Origin: Alitta virens
Taxonomy: Eukaryota; Annelida; Polychaeta; Phyllodocida; Nereididae
Direction: 5' to 3'
NCBI GenBank assembly: GCA_932294295.1
Contig: OW028584.1
Span: 26,087,638-26,151,637 of the forward strand
Length of the DNA: 64,000 nucleotides
The notes under the pieces are model-generated. The model saw only the letters and a program-made list of their open reading frames with translations. It searched no databases and was not told where the DNA came from. Shown piece after piece: positions 13,037-23,666 of the stretch. Position 1 is the first letter of the stretch. The number at the start of each line of letters is the position of its first letter. Both the position numbers and the translations under genes were made by a program.

Positions 13037-13082
13037 ATGCTAAATTCACTTATTTGGATTTTACTAATTTTTCTAAATCAAA
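13037..13082 (+). CDS. Ig gene 1 exon 1 (signal peptide)
   Basis: ATG at 13037. It encodes 15 residues, mostly Leu/Ile/Phe after an initial Met-Leu-Asn, and ends one base into a Ser codon before the donor GTGAGT. The same exon is conserved at 16806. Confidence 0.8.
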
Positions 13083-15303
13083 GTGAGTTTAATTTCTGTT
13101 ATTGACAAACTTATAAATATAGTAAATTTGAAAATGGCAACAATTTAATTTTTTTCGCTATAGATATTTCTGTTTTAATCACGACAGGTTGTAGGAGTTT
13201 TCTATATGGGAACAGAATTTATAATGTAACTATATATATCGTAGAGTGAAATTTCAATGACATAAGAAGTGTTTTAAGTGATAGAACATATATTTGCAAG
13301 ATGCAACCTGGAATATAAAAGCAATTGGCAATATTATTTCTTTATAGGTTTTGTTATCTACTGTTCCATAAATGATGGATCCCTAATCGACTTGTTCAAA
13401 AGAATCCCAGCAAGCAAAGGTAAGAACAATTTACGATATTAAGTAGTACTATAATTTCACTCAAATACACCTAATTGTAAATTTTACGGCAAGGAATTGT
13501 AAAATTAATAATCACATTTATTTCAAGATATGGTGCTTTAACCTGTGATATAGGTGCTATGTGCAGTATTGCTAACTAGACCAAGCTGTGGTATTGTAAA
13601 TACTTATTATATGATAAAAGAATTGACAGATGCCAGAGATAGTTTTAATACTCTAAGCTATTCTAATTCAGATGAGAGTCAGTTTGTACTTGTTGATTTT
13701 ATACATTTTGATATTTTTACATTTTTTAACTTTCCATTGGTGTTGATTTTATATACATACTGTTATAAACAGTGAATAAAGATTATGTATGTGTATATAT
13801 TATTCCATTACAAAAATGCATAACATGTTTATAGGTCAAATATCTAGACCAAAAATATGGCCATTGGGGGAGGGGGGGGGGGGGTCCTCTGGTATATTTC
13901 ATGACTCCATCGTAACATAGTTTTTATCCTTTCGCAGTTCTTGAAAACTGACAGGACAAAAATTAAAAATTTTAGAAAAAAAAAAAAAGACAAATCCAAC
14001 TGTTGTCAACATTTCACCTGTTGCCATGGAAACCATTGGTTTTTGGAACCTGGAACTATGATGTACCTCCCTATTGTGACTATAAGCTGTCATTTTGTCT
14101 GCTATTGCAATAAGCCATGCACCGATTAATTAAGCATTGTTTTAATGATTTCAGGTGCAACTAGTGATGATGTCTTTACCATAATTAATCCTGGACAAGC
14201 AACAATTGGGGAAACAGTCACCATCAGCTGTTTCACATCATTTGACACTTCAGTAATTACAATTTTGAAGTTAGAAGGAAAAAAAGGAAAGACTCTTGTC
14301 GTCAACCAATATTTCCAAATATGGGACCGTCGATATGATGTGGCGATATTAAGAGAAGGAAATCATAATGGAAATCAAAGAATTTCTCTCGCATTAACCA
14401 TCAGAGGTACAGTGTAACTACATGTATTCAAAAACCTATATATTGAAGGTCATCATTTGTTCCACAGTATGTGCATGCTGGGGAAATAAAAGACCCCACC
14501 CATGGGTAAGTGTGTATTACATGACATGGACTCCAAGCCTTATCATCCCGTTCATTATTTATGCATAATGACAGTTATACATTAAACCAATTATACAGTA
14601 CAATAAGATACAATACAATACAACACACTACAATACAATACAATACATAGGCACATACCCTAATAAGTCCATATATTTATGATCACTGCATACATCTCTT
14701 TAAAGACCACTTGTACTTTTTGTACCAGCCAAAGCATTTTTAATAATTAGCATTATCTAAAAGTGAGGTCAGATAGTTTCTGGAAATATTTCTATACTTC
14801 CTATTAATATATATAGAGCTGTTTTTTGAAATCAAATCATTCTGTAAATAGTTATATCTTACACGTTATATAAAGACAGTAATTTGTTGAACATTGTAAT
14901 AAGCATTATATATGTAAAATATAACTCTATGCTTATGATACAAGATGTATGTCTTAAAGATTTTGATGATATTTTACAAAGAGTGGATGATCTAAACAGC
15001 TTTAACTAATAATGTTAACTTCTATGTAAATACTAAAATTTTGTGGCTGGAACCATCTGTAACTATAGTCTTTGTTGTATTCCTTATTTTTGATTATTTT
15101 CTGATTGCTCTTTTATATTTTGTATTTGTGACATATATATCCTGTCTGACATCTACTTGTCAATAAATTATATATATATTTATATATATATAGTTATTAT
15201 TTTCCAATTAACAGATGTCCAAAAAGAAGATTCTGGTTGGTACGGATGTAGAATGCCAAACCAATGGATGGTCGACTACCACAAGCTTTCAGTCACAGAA
15301 TAG
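13037..15303 (+). CDS. Secreted single Ig V-type domain protein 1 (four exons)
   Basis: Exons 13037-13082, 13348-13419, 14155-14406 and 15215-15303 join in frame to 152 residues, all with GT-AG introns. Residues 1-16 are a hydrophobic signal peptide (MLNSLIWILLIFLNQ). Residues 17-40 form a short linker with one Cys and a basic stretch. Residues 41-152 form one Ig V-like domain: B-strand Cys65 (TISCF) and F-strand Cys135 in a classic D-x-G-x-Y-x-C motif (DSGWYGCR), 70 residues apart. The canonical core Trp of strand C is absent (ITILKL). There is no transmembrane segment or anchor signal, so it is probably secreted. Function is unknown. A pattern-recognition or effector role is possible but only by analogy. 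A near-identical paralogue lies 3.8 kb downstream. A candidate AATAAA is at 15338-15343. Confidence 0.85.
13348..13419 (+). CDS. Ig gene 1 exon 2 (linker with lone Cys)
   Basis: Acceptor TTTATAG, donor GTAAGA, 72 bases, phase 1 on both sides. It encodes FVIYCSINDGSLIDLFKRIP and the residues that follow. It holds one Cys outside the Ig pair and an amphipathic basic segment. Confidence 0.8.
14155..14406 (+). CDS. Ig gene 1 exon 3 (Ig strands A to E)
   Basis: Acceptor TTTCAG, donor GTACAG, 252 bases, symmetric phase 1. It carries the B-strand Cys (TISCF) and the segment up to LTIR just before the D-x-G-x-Y-x-C motif. Most coding differences from the paralogue fall in this exon. Confidence 0.88.
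14470..14577 (+). mobile_element. SINE family B fragment (pre-duplication insertion)
   Basis: Matches the family B body ('agaccccacccatggg', 'ggactccaagccttatcatc'). The same fragment sits at the same place in copy 2 (18283-18392), so it was inserted before the segmental duplication. An (AATAC)n run (about 14598-14648) follows in both copies. Confidence 0.6.
15215..15303 (+). CDS. Ig gene 1 exon 4 (Ig strands F-G, stop)
   Basis: Acceptor AACAG. It encodes DVQKEDSGWYGCRMPNQ and 11 more residues, then TAG at 15301-15303. It differs from the copy 2 exon by a single codon (Ser to Ala). Confidence 0.88.
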
Positions 15304-15337
15304 AACTCCATGGGCCTGAAATCACTACAAAAAATGC

Positions 15338-15343
15338 AATAAA
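15338..15343 (+). terminator. Candidate poly(A) signal of Ig gene 1
   Basis: AATAAA 34 bases after the TAG. It lies in sequence that belongs to the 5' edge of the duplicated unit, so it would be a newly acquired signal. Confidence 0.35.
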
Positions 15344-16805
15344 AGTAAATACGTTGTACTATTGAATCATTTTGGCTTTTCAAAAATTGTGCAAAGTACA
15401 ACCACCTCCTTTATGCCTTTTTTAGCGGTGCCTGCAAGTCTACCAAACGACACACATGCAAAAAAAAAGGTTTCAGTTGGATCCAAATCTGGTGGTCCAA
15501 ATTGCAAGTGGCCTTAGTAGTGACATGGTCTTCATGGGTTTCTGTGGATGTCTACAAATGTCTGAAGAGAATGAGAGAGCTCATTGTCCATTTACACAAT
15601 GTACAGGATAAAGGATGGCAAATATTGCTGGCTTCAAGATGTATCCCTGAAGTACTCCTTTATTCACCTGTCCGGTTGTTTCAATGTGGGTTGATTGATT
15701 CTGCCGTCAATTCTATTTGTGGTAGTGCCAACAGTTAAAGGCCTAGGAAACCCTTGCTATGACCACTTAACTATTGATTAAAATGTTGAGGATTTTCTGT
15801 TAATTGGTGTTGGGTTTTTCATACAAAACATGTCTTAGACTAATAGACTGTTGTGATGTGATTAATATCTGTTTTTCTATGACAGTTGGCCACAATAATA
15901 ACAAGGGTAGTAGAAGTAAAAATGACAAGAAGGGTATGAAACTAATAAGTTAAAATGGAGGGTGTTGTTTTCTTCAGTACGAAAGTTATTACCTTGTGTT
16001 AAGACTACCTCCCCATTTGCCAGAATATCATATTTCACCAAAGTTGCTTTTAATAATGAGATGCAGTATAACTTGCTTGCTATGTAGCCACTAATATCCT
16101 GTTGTACATCAAAAAATATGCCATAAAAGATCTAAATGTCAGATATAAATGACACACTTATAAAAAACAATCATAGTATTATAATGCAAAAGCATTTACA
16201 ATGCAATGTGACAGCACATGTCAACTGTTTGCACATTTGAAAGTTGTTGAGCTACAGCTGATTATCATACATGAAAAAGTGTTACATAACAATGATATTT
16301 GCACATAATGTTCTTCTTATTCAATTGAACATGTTGAATGCATGGTGAAATGTCAGCCCTATAGATTATACTTAATTTGTACATTCGAATGATTATAAAA
16401 AGTACAGTTTTGCCATAAAAGTGGTGGTGGTTCTTGCAAATTGCACAAGGTGGCGCAGTAGGCTAACAGTCTGCACTGCCCCCTAGTGATGTCAAAGGTG
16501 AAACGTTGAATTGTCCAGTTGGATCAATGGCCTAGTTGTGTTAATATTAAAATGGGCCTAAACGAAAAGGAACAAAAAAAACTTTAGATTGATGCATTGG
16601 GAAAAAACACACTCTGTTTCAGAGAATTTACAGAAAAATAACCAATTATTAGCCCATAGACAGTAGTTTGGACAAGGTCACGACCACCGTACAATTGGGG
16701 TTAATATATCAGTGTATATAGAATGCTGCTATCAACAAAGTTCTCTTCAAGTTTGAGTGATACAAAGAGTGGAAGCAATATTAAGCTGGATCAAACATTG
16801 CAGAA

Positions 16806-16854
16806 ATGTTAAATTCACTTAATATTTGGATTTTACTGATTTTTCTAAATCAAA
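16806..16854 (+). CDS. Ig gene 2 exon 1 (signal peptide)
   Basis: ATG at 16806. It encodes MLNSLNIWILLIFLNQ, one residue longer than the gene 1 exon, with the same donor GTGAGT. Confidence 0.8.
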
Positions 16855-19546
16855 GTGAGTTTAATTTCTGTTATTGACAAACTTATAGATATGGTAAATT
16901 TGAAAATGGCAACAGCTTACTTTTTTTTGCTATGGATAATCACGACAGGTTGTTGGGGTTTTCTACATGGGAACAGAATTTATAATGTAACAAACTATAT
17001 ATATCATACAGTGAAATTTCAATGACATGAGAAGTGTTTTTAAGTGATAGAACATACATTTGTAAGATGCAACCTGGAATAAAAAAGCAATTGGCAATAT
17101 TATTTATTTTATAGGTTTTTTTATCTACTGTTCAATAAATGATGGATCCCTAATTGACTTGTTCAAAAGAATCCCAGGAAGCAAAGGTAAGAACAATTTA
17201 CGATATTAAGTAGTACTATAATTTCACTCAAATACACCTATTTTGTAAATTTTATGGCAAGGAATTGTAAAATTAATAATCACAGTCAGATATGGTGCAT
17301 TAACCTGTTATATAGGTGCAGTATTGCTGTAATAAAAAAATTAACTAGACCAAACTGTGGTATTGTAAATACTTATGATATGATAAAAGAATTGATAGAT
17401 GCCAGGGATGGTTTTAATACATTAAGCTATTCTAATTCAGATGAGATTTTAAGCCTCATCGAGTCAGTTTGTACTTGTTGATTTTATACATTTTTTTATT
17501 TTTACATTTTTTAACTTTCCATCATTGTTGATTTTATGTACGTACTGTTATAAACAGTGGATAAAGATTATTTATGTGTATAAATTATTTCATTACAAAA
17601 AATGCATAACATGTTTATAGGTCAAATATTTAGACCAAAAATATGGTCATTGGGGGGAGGGGGAGATCCTCCTCTGGTGTATTTCTGTGACTCCATCATT
17701 ACTCTGTTAAATTTTGTTATGCAGTATCATTGTTTTAATCCTTCAAAGTTCTTGAAAATTTAGAAAAATATATAACAAATACAAATCAACTTTCCAAAGT
17801 TCTTGAAAATTTAGAAAAATATATAACAAATACAAATCAACTTTTCACCTGTTGCCATGGAAACCATATATATATTTAAAAAGTTCCAAAGGCAAGTTGA
17901 CGATATTATTTAATCCTGCTATTACAATAAGCCATTCACTGATTAATTAAAAATTGTTTTAATTATTTCAGTTTTAACTAGTGATGATGTCTTTACCAGA
18001 ATTAATCCTGGACAAGCATCAATTGGAGAAACAGTCACAATCAGCTGTTTCATATCATATGACACTCCAGTAATTACAATTTTGAAGTTAGAAGGAAAAA
18101 AGGGAAAAACTCTTGTCGTCAACCACTATTTCCTAATATGGGATCGTCGATATGATGTGGCAATATTGAGAGAAGGAAATCATGATGGAAATCAAAGAAT
18201 TTCTCTCACATTGACCATCAGAGGTACAGTGTAACTACATGTATTCGAAAACCTATATATTGAAGGTCATCATTTGATCCACGGAATGTGCATGCTGGGG
18301 AAATAAAAGACCCCACCCATGGGGTAAGTGTGTATATTACATGACATGGACTCCAAGCCTTATCATCCCATTCATTATATATGCATAATACTTTATACAT
18401 GAAAACAATTATACAATACAATAAGATACAATACAATACACTACAAAACACTACAATACAATATGATACAAAGGTACATACGCTTAAGACATCTCTTTAA
18501 GGACCACTTGTACTTATGGTACCAGCCAAAGCATTTTTAATAATTGGCATTATCTCAATGCTACTAAAAACTTCACTTATATAACCATCAGTGAGAGGCA
18601 GACATGATGATGAGATGACAATTTAGGATCCACACCATGTTACTAATAAACTGTGCCTTCTGATGTCATAACTGCAAATTATCTGCTGTAATTTTAATTT
18701 TAGGCCAATTATACAAAATTAATGGGATTTTTCATGAACCATAATATACAATTTTTGGTGCACAATGGGCAATACAATATGATACAGCTGTATGATCAAA
18801 AATAACTGATAGGGCAGAAAGAATTAACAAACAGCCCTATTAGTGGTGGGATGTCCCCAATATTCCTGTTTTTTCCCCCCTTTTTTGTTATTTCTTTTAC
18901 AAGCTGATGTCTAAACAATGCATTCACAAGTCTCCTAAAATTGCGCAGTCATATATATCGTGAACTTTAAAACTGCCTTAATGGACTGCCATAATAACAA
19001 CTCTGTGTGATCTTGTTTTCTAGAAGTGTTAGATAATTTATGTGAATGTTTATATACTGCCTATTAAAACATATTTCTAGAGCTGTATTTTGAACTTAAA
19101 TCATTCTGTAAATAGATATTTCTTACACAATATATAAGGACTGTATTTCGATGAACATGTTAATTACTTATTGTAAATTTAAAATATTACTCTATGGTTA
19201 TGATACAAGATGTATGTATAAAAGATTTTGATGATATTTGATCTAAACAGCTAAAATAATATTGTTAACTTCTATGTAAATATTTAAATGTGGTGGATGG
19301 AACCATCTGTAACTATAGTCTTTGTTGTATTCCCTATTTTTGATTATTTTGCTTTCATTTCTTTTTATCTTTTGTACTTGTGACATATATGTCTTATCTG
19401 ACATCTACTTGTCAATAAAATATTATATATATATATATTTTTTTTTTCAATTTACAGATGTCCAAAAAGAAGATGCCGGTTGGTACGGATGTAGAATGCC
19501 AAACCAATGGATGGTCGACTACCACAAGCTTTCAGTCACAGAATAG
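16806..19546 (+). CDS. Secreted single Ig V-type domain protein 2 (four exons)
   Basis: Exons 16806-16854, 17115-17186, 17972-18223 and 19458-19546 join in frame to 153 residues. The architecture matches gene 1: signal peptide (one extra Asn), Cys-bearing linker, then a single V-type Ig domain with the Cys pair and DAGWYGCR motif and no core Trp. By hand count, exon 3 differs from gene 1 by about 11 amino-acid-changing and 8 silent codons. Exon 4 differs by one codon. Splice sites and phases are all conserved, so both copies look functional. The stop is followed by unique sequence with AATAAA at 19611. Confidence 0.85.
17115..17186 (+). CDS. Ig gene 2 exon 2 (linker with lone Cys)
   Basis: 72 bases, acceptor TTATAG, donor GTAAGA. 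It encodes FFIYCSINDGSLIDLFKRIP and what follows. Two residues differ from gene 1 (Val to Phe, Ala to Gly). Confidence 0.8.
17744..17845. repeat. Perfect short tandem duplication in the Ig gene 2 intron
   Basis: A block of about 51 bases beginning 'caaagttcttgaaaattt' and ending 'acaaatcaactt' occurs twice back to back. Gene 1 has no such duplication at the corresponding place, so it arose after the gene pair formed. Confidence 0.8.
17972..18223 (+). CDS. Ig gene 2 exon 3 (Ig strands A to E)
   Basis: 252 bases, acceptor ATTTCAG, donor GTACAG, same phases as gene 1. It encodes the B-strand Cys (TISCF) segment. Substitutions relative to gene 1 include Ile to Arg, Thr to Ile, Phe to Tyr, Ser to Pro and Gln to Leu. 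Confidence 0.88.
18283..18392 (+). mobile_element. SINE family B fragment (copy 2 counterpart)
   Basis: Same fragment as at 14470-14577. An (AATAC)n run (about 18415-18472) follows. A second, minus-oriented family B scrap lies at about 18590-18650. Confidence 0.55.
19458..19546 (+). CDS. Ig gene 2 exon 4 (Ig strands F-G, stop)
   Basis: Acceptor TTTACAG. It encodes DVQKEDAGWYGCRMPNQ and the conserved tail, then TAG at 19544-19546. Confidence 0.88.
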
Positions 19547-19610
19547 AACATTTCATCCACCATATTTATATCAGTAAATAAGCATTTTGTAAAGAAAACT
19601 TTGGGAAATG

Positions 19611-19616
19611 AATAAA
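19611..19616 (+). terminator. Candidate poly(A) signal of Ig gene 2
   Basis: AATAAA 65 bases after the stop codon, in sequence unique to the right side of copy 2. Confidence 0.4.
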
Positions 19617-19859
19617 CATACTCTTGGTTATATTTAGTAAGGCTTTCTTCTGTAATTTAAATATTTAATCACACTTTGGACCCAATAATAAGATGCTGTA
19701 AGTTAAATGAGGCATGATAAGAGTACTATAAATTGTTTTTTTAATACATGAGTGATTTTTCCAATTTTCAGTTTATCACTAAGATTCCATTTAAGAGTAT
19801 TTGATTGATTATCAGAGTAAGAACCTTTAATATCTCATTTAATCAGTTTAAACATCTTG

Positions 19860-20686
19860 CTTGTTAAACCATTCCAACCGTAGGGGAAGTTAGGTACTTT
19901 TGAAACACACAAAATATTTGTTAAACTCGTTTGCTATTTCACTGGGATTATCAACAAATGTTTGATTAATCAAGAATCTATTAGGTAATGCGTTTGTGCT
20001 ATTTGAACCAATGATACTTTTATCAAAGACCAGGTGTTCTCAATTTCAGGCTTGAATTTTGCCAATTTTATGCTCTGCCTTTGTATTTTGTTATAAGCTC
20101 GTAAGTTTAATTTTAACACTTCATGAAAGGGATTATTTATCAATTTCTTTTTTAACCTTGCATAAAGTTTGATTCATTTATTTTTTTTTGTTTATATTTA
20201 TCGTATCACACTGCTCTTATCGGTAAATGCTAACTCAAGGCTTGCTGAATTATTTTATTGAGTTTGTCATAATTTACATTTGGATCAGAACAAAAGTTAT
20301 TAACTGTGCATGGATTGATCATTTTTTGAAAGTTACATAATGAAATATCTGGTATATATCTTAACATAATGAGACACATTCCTGTGTGCATTAATATAAT
20401 CTAGTGAAATAAAACATGGTAAATGATCTGATATATCAGACTGCAATATGCCAGCAGTGGTGGAAGAAAATGAATTCGAAATCTTAACAAAAGTATTGTC
20501 AATATTAAGTGTACTTGAGGAGTCTGTCAGGCTAGTTGGGTGAGTTATTTTCGGTAAAAATCCATTTGACATTATCATTTCAAAATAATCATTGACACTT
20601 GATCTCACTTTGCACTGTAATAAATCTATATTGAAGTAACCTACAATTTTTCTTGGGGGTCGGTAAATGTTTCCAAGAATGATCTT
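19860..20686 (-). mobile_element. LINE fragment: endonuclease C-terminal part and inter-domain region
   Basis: The minus strand reads an apurinic-type endonuclease C-terminal half: GNIYRPP near 20655, a decayed GDFN motif (Asp to Tyr, GYFNIDLL), and SDISDHLPCF near 20410 with the catalytic-type His. A lysine-rich region typical of the stretch before the reverse transcriptase follows ('LRAYNKIQRQSIKLAKFKP', about 20100-20030). Several frameshifts and stops show it is dead. Confidence 0.75.
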
Positions 20687-20903
20687 CTTATCATTAACAT
20701 AGGGGGTTGGGGTCTAGCTCAGTGGTAGCGTGCAGGTCTTCCAACCACTGGGTCCCGGGTTCGATTCCCGGTCGAGCCTATGTTGGATGGCTGTTTCATC
20801 CTTCATCTCATTGCCATGGTCCCTACCTGTCCTAATGAGCCCATCAGGTGCAGAAATACAGGACGTAAAGCCCAAATTCACCACTACCACTTATTAATAA
20901 CAT
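20687..20903 (+). mobile_element. SINE family A copy inserted in LINE endonuclease
   Basis: The element proper is about 20701-20889: head with box A 'TAGCTCAGTGGTAG' and box B 'GGGTTCGATTCC', the family body, and a CCACTACCA 3' end. Near-identical flanks CTTATCATTAACAT and CTTATTAATAACAT look like target-site duplications. It splits a LINE endonuclease reading frame. Confidence 0.85.
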
Positions 20904-21190
20904 GATTTGAGATTAGTGCATTATTAGACATTTCAAGCCCAATATCACGGTTATAACTGATATCTAAAATGTTATAACTAAAACAATCCTTCAAGTAAAT
21001 TACCTCCCCCCCCCCCCTGCATGAGTACCACAGACACAACTTTTATTTATGAAATGATAACCAAGAATATTGAAAGAGCTTATATCACAAGTATCAGACA
21101 ACCATGTCTCCTGCAGACAAATGGTGCTTAAATTACATTAATTAACTCTAAATATCTCAATGTATACCCAAAGTTGATCCATTTAAATAC
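20904..21190 (-). mobile_element. LINE fragment: endonuclease N-terminal part
   Basis: On the minus strand it encodes ICLQETWL (21127 downward), the Glu-containing start motif of LINE apurinic-type endonucleases, continuing to SSFNILGYHFINK. A G-run and stop codons then break the frame. Same orientation as 19860-20686, so this was one element before the SINE insertion. Confidence 0.75.
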
Positions 21191-21399
21191 ATCTCGTTTT
21201 TATTTCAATAAATCTATAAAATAATTAAATTTGTAATAAGAGAAGGTTGGAAGACTCTAGGTCCATCATTGTCATCATCAATATCATTACTATAGCCATC
21301 GTCATTAATAAGATCAAGTAATTAATTAATGTTATAACAATATATATATTTATTTGATTCATACACATTTGGTATACATATTAATCAAGATTATCAAAG

Positions 21400-21860
21400 A
21401 AGTTTAAAGAATTATAGAGAGTGTCCAAATGCTAAATTGAATTTATTACAAATAAATGTCAAAAAGTGATAGTCTATGAAATGCAGATTGAAGTGTCTAA
21501 CAGAGAAACAAGGTCATGTATTAAAAATAATGTACATGTCCCAAGTGTAAAGTTGGAATTTACCAAAAGGTGTTTCTCATATATTGGTGCTATGAAGTGG
21601 AACACTCTACCTGACTCCCTTAAAAAGTGTAGCAGTCTGGATGTTTATAAAAAAGAGGCCAGGAATTATTTTTTATCTTACATCATTATAATTGTTTTAT
21701 TTATACACTAGCTTTTATTTGTTATTTTTAGTTCTGTTATATTATTCTTCTTTGTACAGTTTTTTTTTATTTGTAACAGGGCCATTGTGTAAAAGAGCTG
21801 TTGCTCAAAATTTGTATTACCCTGTATATATATGTTTTTTTTAAATAAAGTAACGAAGTC
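21400..21860 (+). mobile_element. LINE 3' end (RT C-terminus and 3' UTR)
   Basis: The plus strand encodes a reverse-transcriptase C-terminal signature, RCFSYIGAMKWNTLPDSLKK followed by SSLDVYKKEARNYFL, then an AT-rich 3' UTR ending near an AATAAA. The same 3' UTR occurs at 25170-25395. It is oriented opposite to the neighbouring endonuclease fragments, so it is a separate insertion. Confidence 0.75.
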
Positions 21861-22150
21861 ATCCAGAAGTAGCATGACTAACTGAAAAACAACACCAGTC
21901 CTAAAGGTTGAAAAATTATCAAATGGTGGGATGAAGTGTGTTGGTTCCTAAAAAGTCGGAATATTGCTGAGTACGTAAAATTAGCAAAGGGGAGCATTGA
22001 AGGTCAAACGTGAACAAACAACCAAAAAAAGACGAATTTAACAGTCCAAATACATACTAATAAGGCATCTAGAGTAGCACACAAAGTTAAATTCCTCATA
22101 CTTCTTACGACAGACAGACTACAATGTGTAAATATATCATAGTATATAGT

Positions 22151-22362
22151 TCCAAATATCCAGGTGGTGGTGGTGGATTAGGGCTTTACGTCCTGTATTT
22201 CTGCACCTGATGGGCTAATTAGGACGGGTAGGGACCATGGCAATGAGACATAGGATGAAACAGCCATCCAACATAGGCTCGACTGGGAGTTGAACCCGGG
22301 ACCCAGTGGTTGGAAGCCCAGCGCGCTACCACTGAGCTAGGCCCCCACCCCCAAATATCCAG
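22151..22362 (-). mobile_element. SINE family A copy with perfect target-site duplication
   Basis: The element is about 22164-22350. It has a (GGT)n-type 3' end at low coordinates, the full body, then the tRNA-like head with boxes A and B on the minus strand. The 12-bp direct repeat CCAAATATCCAG occurs at 22152-22163 and 22351-22362. Confidence 0.88.
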
Positions 22363-22962
22363 AAACCAATGTATAATCACATACACCATATATAATGTAT
22401 TGTCCTTAATTGCAGGAAATTAGGGCAAAAGTTACTTATGAAAGTAGCTTCACAAGTCTTAATTTAAAAATAATGTATAAATAGCAAAAATTTAACTACA
22501 AATGCACAAGCTTCAGTTGGTATAAAGATGAAAATTGTCTCAGGTAAGCTTAGTATATGCTCTTACTTACCTTTGGAGTTGTTGTAGATCGTCACTGTGG
22601 CCTCTGAACTGTTGAATTCGCAATGAATACAAAAATACAGTTACGGTGGTTAGTGTATGGGTGACTGAATTCAAGCTTATGGAAGCAAATTGACCTGAAC
22701 CTGCGCCTTGTTCAATTTTCACGCTTGCTATAGTCCTAATACTGCTACTGTCGCTTAATTGATGATTAAGACTGACTACTATATCAAATAATTAGTGATA
22801 GTTATTGCCCCCGGGAGGCTGATTCAGGATTTATCACACGAGAGCTGACATATTGCTTTCTTGTTGCTCAAAGGCAATAAACCCGCTTGCTTGTATTATC
22901 AATCTTGGACTCCATACGTTTTGCAAAAGAAAGCCTATTGTCCAGCAACAAACAAATGTATT

Positions 22963-23096
22963 AACATGGCCAAATGTGCTACATGCGTTTTCCATGCGTT
23001 TGGATAAACGCATGGTTTTCACCTAATTTTAATGAGGCAAAAACCATGCATTTTCCATGCGTTTATCCTTCTCATGGTGGCAAATTTGGCCATGTA
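22963..23096. mobile_element. Palindromic MITE (ACATGGCCAA family), copy 1
   Basis: Terminal 'ACATGGCCAAATGTG' and its inverse, with inner 'gcgttttccatgcg' arms converging on an AT-rich centre. Three more copies lie at 41009, 47933 and 52328. This is the most diverged copy. Confidence 0.8.
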
Positions 23097-23666
23097 AACT
23101 AGGGGAGAGTTACCGGGATTGTACCACTTAACTTTGAGGGGCTCTAGAGAGGAAGTGGTTCTTGATAGTGATTTGGAATGTATTTTAACTGTCCAAAATG
23201 CATTGCTTCAACTCGCACCAAAAATCAGAAAATTGAGTTTTAAATTTCTTTCCAAAGTGGCCCAATCCAGGAACTAGTGTCCTCCATCGGACCACCCTTT
23301 TTTCTCAATTGAACCACCATCATGTGACCTTGAAACGTTCACATTGCTACTGCAAAATTTTAAATTAGCTAGAATACCACCATTCCATTTTTATAAACAT
23401 GCAGAAAGACAAAAAATAAAAGGCTGGAAGAGACTTGTATAATTCAAAACTAAGTACGATGTACATAATGAAATGGTCATAGGTTAACAACCGAGTATTA
23501 GTAAAATCAAGGGTACAAAATGTGGGTGCCACCTTTAATTGCATTAAACATTTTGATTAGGCCTAATCACAAGAAAAAAAAAATATATATATATTGCTTT
23601 ATATTGTAGATGTGCAACTACTACTTTTCATGAATACAATATTTCTGCTAATAATCAGACAGTCCG

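Larger units (their letters stand above)
9740..15306 (+). repeat. Tandem segmental duplication, copy 1
   Basis: Blocks of this segment recur in order in 15307-19550: 9740-9900 matches 15307-15460, 10200-10735 matches 15480-15990, and 12490-15306 matches 16250-19550. It carries Ig gene 1. Copy 1 has an extra stretch (about 10735-12485) where copy 2 has only about 250 unrelated bases, so one copy was altered after duplication. Confidence 0.8.
15307..19550 (+). repeat. Tandem segmental duplication, copy 2
   Basis: Second copy of the Ig-gene segment. Its left end joins copy 1 a few bases after the Ig gene 1 stop codon: 15307 onwards matches 9740 onwards ('ctgaaatcact'), while the sequence after the Ig gene 2 stop (19547 onwards) differs. 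Confidence 0.8.
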
